A stretch of DNA of 9,862 nucleotides from Candidatus Heimdallarchaeota archaeon. Its GTDB lineage: Archaea; Asgardarchaeota; Heimdallarchaeia; Heimdallarchaeales; Kariarchaeaceae. Below, in pieces: positions 6,741 through 9,862 of the stretch. The notes beneath the pieces are model-generated. The model saw nothing but the letters and a program-made list of their open reading frames with translations. It was not told where the DNA came from and did not search any database. The stretch covers positions 1 to 9,862 of the forward strand of contig JAAFKL010000033.1 in the NCBI GenBank assembly GCA_021399405.1, in the 5' to 3' direction. Position numbers and translations under genes: made by a program. The first letter of the stretch is position 1. Each line of letters begins with the position of its first letter.

Positions 6741-7323
6741 TTTTTACGAAAGATCAATCAAGTGTTTCCAAGAAGTAGAAATAAAATTTATAATTATCGG
6801 GGGTACAATCATGCCATAGTATGGAAATTTGAGAACTACTACAGATATTGATATTATGATACTTTCAGAAACTTTAAATGAAAATGTACTAGTAAAATTA
6901 ATTTCATGTATGGAGAAAAATAAAATTTCAATAAGTTTGGAAGAGTTAAGAGAGATGCTAGAAAATAAGATCCATATAAGTGCATTTGATGAAAAGTCTT
7001 GGGTATATAGACTGGATCTAAAGACAATCCAAACAAATATTGATAAAATATCAATAGAAAATGTCAGATACGCTGATATTTACAATTAAAGAGTACCTAT
7101 TGCATGTCCTGAGACAATGATTGCCATTAAAATTTCAGAAGGTTATCAGTCAGATAATGATTTGGAAGATATTATTTCGATAATTGAGAATAATGAAATT
7201 GATACAAACCTGTTGATTAAGGCTCTGGAAGTAGTTCATGGGAAAAATAATCTCTTGAATTTCTTAAAGAATTGTTATACAGAAAGGTGTAGTATTCTAT
7301 TTTTAAACCTAAAAAGTATTTGA
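6718..7323 (+). pseudogene. Nucleotidyltransferase (AbiEii/MNT-type toxin-like) with two in-frame stops
   Basis: A single frame with TAG at 6817-6819 and TAA at 7087-7089, ending at TGA 7321-7323. It reads NPFIDFYERSIKCF, then EIKFIIIGGTIMP, stop, YGNLRTTTDIDIMI; the GG...RTTTDIDI block is the pol-beta-type nucleotidyltransferase signature (Gly-Gly, then DxD) of the AbiEii/DUF6036-like group, which transfers nucleotides onto tRNA or proteins. After the second stop it continues RVPIACPETMIAIKI and LEDIISIIEN, matching the usual downstream helices ('SPEDLIxxKL...DxxDI'). The likely original start codon is now ATA at 6718, inside the preceding gene, so the start may be lost too. All three segments share one frame, so substitutions and not indels killed it. 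Confidence 0.8.
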
Positions 7324-7382
7324 TTAATTCCCATTTCTACTAGTTTAAACTTCAGATTTATTCTATCACTAGATCATCTGCA

Positions 7383-8873
7383 TCATTGCAAGAGAGAATA
7401 AGTCATCCGACTGCAAGGAGGATCTTTTCCATGAACAGTAATACTAGGAATATGTATTAGCTGCAATGATCTAGGCCTACCCGTGAACGCCTGTTGCCGA
7501 CCTGATCTTAATAGTCTCTGGATCAAGTAGTCATTTCGGTATAGAATACTCAATCCTGATTTACGGTTCTCAAGTATTACCTCTGTTAGATCATTGGATG
7601 GATTGTCTTTTGAGGTATACCATTCCATTGTGTCCATTGAGAGAGTATCATTTGAGTACCATGTACCTGTGGTGATCTCATCAGAGCTCTGCCAGTGAAC
7701 AATAAATTCATCAGGATATTCTTCAATTTCATTTTCAACTTTCATTGAATTGACTACAGGATATTCAGTTGGATATTGGTCCACCTCAACACTTTCCTCT
7801 ATCACAGGGAGATTTACTTTTTCACTTTCCCTTATAGGTTGTACGGTAGGCAATGCCTCAGCAATTATAGAAGCAGGTATCGGATCAACTACAACTCCCA
7901 TCACAGGAGTATCTACCAATCTCGAGGGAGTATTGATATATTCCACATATTCAGCAGATCTCCCCATAGCACGCTTCACAGCCTGGTAGCATTTTCTTGA
8001 TTCATTAATACTAATACCCTCAATTTTCTCAGTCAATGTAGATAGGTCCAGCTGTGGTTGATCTATCATGAGGGCAGAAAAGGCGATCACAAAATCCATG
8101 TGTTTGCTACCATTGAATAGGGAAGGGAACTGATCTAATTCTGTAATCCTTGATTGTGCCTTGAGTGATTGTAATTTGTTAATAACCCCCGTATCCTTCA
8201 ACTCAAGAAGCAAATTGAGGGCGGAATTCTTCATATTATCGATTTTTCTATCGAGACTTCCGAACATGCTTGCCTCTTTAAGTGCCCCCTTGATCTTCAT
8301 CAGGCCAGCTCTCTTGACACCAAATATTTGTAACAACTCGTCTTGGGTTGGGTACATGCCAAGGGAAATAGCCCTGTCCTGAACCATAACCAAGCACACC
8401 TTGCGAACCGTGATGGACTTGTATCCTGCACAAAGATTAGTCAGCTTATCAAGATCATACTGGATGATATGATCCTTGATTGGCCTATATTTCTCCGGAA
8501 GGTGCTGTAGGATGTCATATATCTTCCTACGCCTACTGGAGTCACTTCGATGCCTGGTTACCTGTTGTACCCTGTTTCTCATTGCATAACCACCAAGCTG
8601 GGTTGCGAGTTTGAGGTCCCTTTGTACATTTACATGGGAAAAACTTAGGGTGTTATGGGAGGAGTGAACGCGGTCATTTTCATCCCTAAAATAAGATTCA
8701 AGTGAATATTCTTGCTGGTCAAAGACCCTGGGATCACCGTACTCAAGTATACCCTCCAATTCCAATTCATTGAAGGGGTTCTCATAAGGTAGCCTCCGTC
8801 CCCTGAAACCACCGTTTTTATTGATGGTGTCGACTAGGATTCTTTTCTCGTCTAATGGTATGTCTTTTAGCAT
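7383..8873 (-). CDS. TFB-like protein B, 496 aa, paralogue of the 316-aa protein with a long C-terminal extension
   Basis: Residues 1-310 align with the protein at 818-1768: N-terminal NGGFRGRRLPYENPF, LELEGILEYGDP and FDQQEY, then VQRDL, followed by two helical repeats. Repeat one (about 110-205) has VQDRAISLGMYPTQDELLQIF, typical of the helix-turn pattern in TFB cyclin fold one. Repeat two (about 245-303) has FVIAFSALM and CYQAVKRAMGRS. No zinc ribbon. Residues 312-496 are unique: an acidic Val/Pro/Glu-rich linker (about 318-393), a Trp/Tyr-rich patch (394-420) and a basic tail, so the extension looks like an added interaction domain. A frame from TTG 8912 would add 13 residues, but that start lies upstream of the TATA box at 8896-8903, so ATG 8873 is preferred; the paralogue's N-terminus agrees. 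A transcription-factor role is inferred. Confidence 0.75.
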   Translation of the reverse strand: MLKDIPLDEKRILVDTINKNGGFRGRRLPYENPFNELELEGILEYGDPRVFDQQEYSLESYFRDENDRVHSSHNTLSFSHVNVQRDLKLATQLGGYAMRNRVQQVTRHRSDSSRRRKIYDILQHLPEKYRPIKDHIIQYDLDKLTNLCAGYKSITVRKVCLVMVQDRAISLGMYPTQDELLQIFGVKRAGLMKIKGALKEASMFGSLDRKIDNMKNSALNLLLELKDTGVINKLQSLKAQSRITELDQFPSLFNGSKHMDFVIAFSALMIDQPQLDLSTLTEKIEGISINESRKCYQAVKRAMGRSAEYVEYINTPSRLVDTPVMGVVVDPIPASIIAEALPTVQPIRESEKVNLPVIEESVEVDQYPTEYPVVNSMKVENEIEEYPDEFIVHWQSSDEITTGTWYSNDTLSMDTMEWYTSKDNPSNDLTEVILENRKSGLSILYRNDYLIQRLLRSGRQQAFTGRPRSLQLIHIPSITVHGKDPPCSRMTYSLLQ

Positions 8874-8880
8874 GTGAATA

Positions 8881-9048
8881 CTATGCCCGGATTCTTTTAT
8901 AAATGAATACAAAATTTTCCAGTATATCTATCCGCAGATTTTTTGGAAATCGCTTTACAGATTTTTCAATTATAACATCATGTAAGGAAGGTAGTATATC
9001 AAATTTAATTTCTTTTGAATCGGGTGTCCATAGTATAATAAAGGTTAA
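8881..9048 (-). other. Open remnant between TFB-like gene B and the prenyltransferase-like gene
   Basis: A 55-codon minus-strand frame ending at TAG 8881-8883, with no ATG, GTG or TTG. It includes WTPDSKEIKFDILPSLHDVI and KSVKRFPKNLRIDILENF, which reads like real protein. It spans the TATA box of TFB-like gene B. Either a remnant of a decayed gene or a chance frame; no family is recognised. Confidence 0.25.
8896..8903 (-). promoter_or_regulatory. TATA box of TFB-like gene B
   Basis: TTTATAAA on the minus strand, centred 26.5 nt before the ATG at 8873. It decides the start codon and predicts a leaderless mRNA. Confidence 0.65.
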
Positions 9049-9115
9049 TCAATAAGCTGAAAAACAAAATTCATTTTGTGTAAACTGAAGATAGGTTAAA
9101 TTTAAATCCATTTAA

Positions 9116-9862
9116 TTAATATTTGATGGTCACCGGTCCAACAGGGGTGAAGGTTGTCATCCTCTTGGGTCTCTTGCTTCCAGTTTTCACAGAATAGTTC
9201 CCTTCCCAAAGTTCCTCCTCACGGGAGTTGTAAATGTCCTCCTTCTCACCCAATTTGTAGGATTTACCCCCAACAAAGCCATTGAGTGCCACATGGGATT
9301 TGAGTAATCCTAGAATCAGTACAATCATCTGCTGGTCAGTCCAGTTCTCATTGACTGACGCCTGCTGAATGTAACAGAAGTTGGCCTTGCTTGCCTTGCC
9401 TGGAATACCTGCGCCAGAGTAATGCCCTTTGGTGAAACGCCCAATAACACTCACTTCTGGTAGTTCCTTGATGGCCCCCATATTCTCAACTGCCCAGATC
9501 TCGGAGTAGTTGGTTAGGAAATTGAGCTTGAACTTGTTACCCTTGGTCACCATCTCGGCAGCATTGATCAGATCGGCAAGGGCATAACTCGAGTGTACCT
9601 CGTGTCCGAAGTATCTCAGGTGAATATCCCTCTCGTCTGCTGTCTCGATGAATTTCTTACCAATTTCCTTGACAGCATCAAAGATGGCAGTCATCCTGTC
9701 CTTAGTTTTATAATTCCTAAGAGTATGAATTAAGAAAGATGCCTGTCTCCCTCCCAGTTTCTTGAATATAGCAGCAAAGCGTAGTGAGAAGGCTGCACCC
9801 TCCATGTAACCATCCATCATGTTATCTGACTGGATACCCGTGCGGTGTCCATCAAGTATCAG
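9116..9862 (-). CDS. Cis-prenyltransferase-like (UppS family) protein, 5' end beyond the window
   Basis: Partial: the frame is open to the window edge, and the visible part opens LILDGHRTGIQSDNMM, so the true start is outside. It resembles the undecaprenyl/polyprenyl diphosphate synthase family, which adds isoprenes in cis to an allylic diphosphate. Matches by eye: (I)LDGH for MDGN of the pyrophosphate loop, YMEGA for the EGHKAGA helix, DIHLRYFGH for the VRLRVIGD strand, KFKLNFLTNYSEI for the LTLNIALNYGG strand, then GRFTKGHY for the RTGGE stretch, KANFCYIQQA for SNFLLWQSAYAE, and NENWTDQQM for the FTDxxWPDF end. The Asp and Arg of the site are kept, but the N of DGN is H and the RTGGE motif is altered, so substrate or activity may differ. 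A basic C-terminal tail of about 50 residues is extra. Oriented like TFB-like gene B, 242 bp apart. Confidence 0.55.
   Translation of the reverse strand: MILDGHRTGIQSDNMMDGYMEGAAFSLRFAAIFKKLGGRQASFLIHTLRNYKTKDRMTAIFDAVKEIGKKFIETADERDIHLRYFGHEVHSSYALADLINAAEMVTKGNKFKLNFLTNYSEIWAVENMGAIKELPEVSVIGRFTKGHYSGAGIPGKASKANFCYIQQASVNENWTDQQMIVLILGLLKSHVALNGFVGGKSYKLGEKEDIYNSREEELWEGNYSVKTGSKRPKRMTTFTPVGPVTIKY

Noticed and set aside
4841..7323. Stop-codon reassignment as an explanation for the interrupted genes
   Set aside because: TGA, TAG and TAA all interrupt frames here, and the intact minus-strand genes end with each of these codons normally.
7750..8382. Several plus-strand open frames antisense to TFB-like gene B
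   Set aside because: Shadows of the minus-strand gene; mutually overlapping and without promoters.
7383..8912. Longer reading frame of TFB-like gene B beginning at TTG 8912
   Set aside because: The TTG start is upstream of the TATA box at 8896-8903, and the extra 13 residues have no counterpart in the paralogue.

Overview
The window looks archaeal and most resembles an ammonia-oxidising Nitrososphaeria (Thaumarchaeota) relative; the lineage is an inference. The support is a RadA/Rad51-type recombinase, three proteins with TFIIB/TFB-like repeat architecture, and clean archaeal TATA boxes centred about 26-29 nt upstream of start codons, which is the layout of leaderless transcripts. That spacing recurs at several genes and was used to correct two starts (8873 and 2394), where longer reading frames would begin at a TTG upstream of or inside the TATA box. 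There are no rRNA or tRNA genes, no CRISPR array and no recognisable insertion sequence.

Layout: on the minus strand from the left are a short-chain dehydrogenase whose C-terminus seems cut by an in-frame stop (37-771), a 316-residue TFB-like protein (818-1768), a small secreted protein (1951-2394), a 215-residue TFB-like protein (2502-3149) and a RadA-like ATPase (3205-4509). From about 4600 to 7320 the DNA is more AT-rich and largely decayed. It holds an aromatic-rich coding remnant, an antitoxin-like gene with one internal TGA, a beta-propeller-like gene with apparent frameshifts, a tiny minus-strand ORF, and an intact 79-80-residue partner gene followed by a nucleotidyltransferase toxin-like gene broken by a TAG and a TAA. 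On the minus strand at the right are a 496-residue TFB-like protein paralogous to the 316-residue one (7383-8873) and a cis-prenyltransferase-like gene running off the window (9116-9862).

Interpretation: the intact minus-strand genes (TFB-like proteins, RadA-like ATPase, cis-prenyltransferase-like enzyme) are conserved-looking and stand apart from the decayed plus-strand genes, which resemble remnants of toxin-antitoxin modules and a surface protein. One reading is a domesticated or integrated genetic element carrying its own transcription-factor-like and recombinase-like proteins, with a graveyard of accessory genes inside it. The most novel part is the family of TFB-like proteins without any visible zinc ribbon: two share a distinctive N-terminal domain, and a third sits next to the divergent RadA paralogue.
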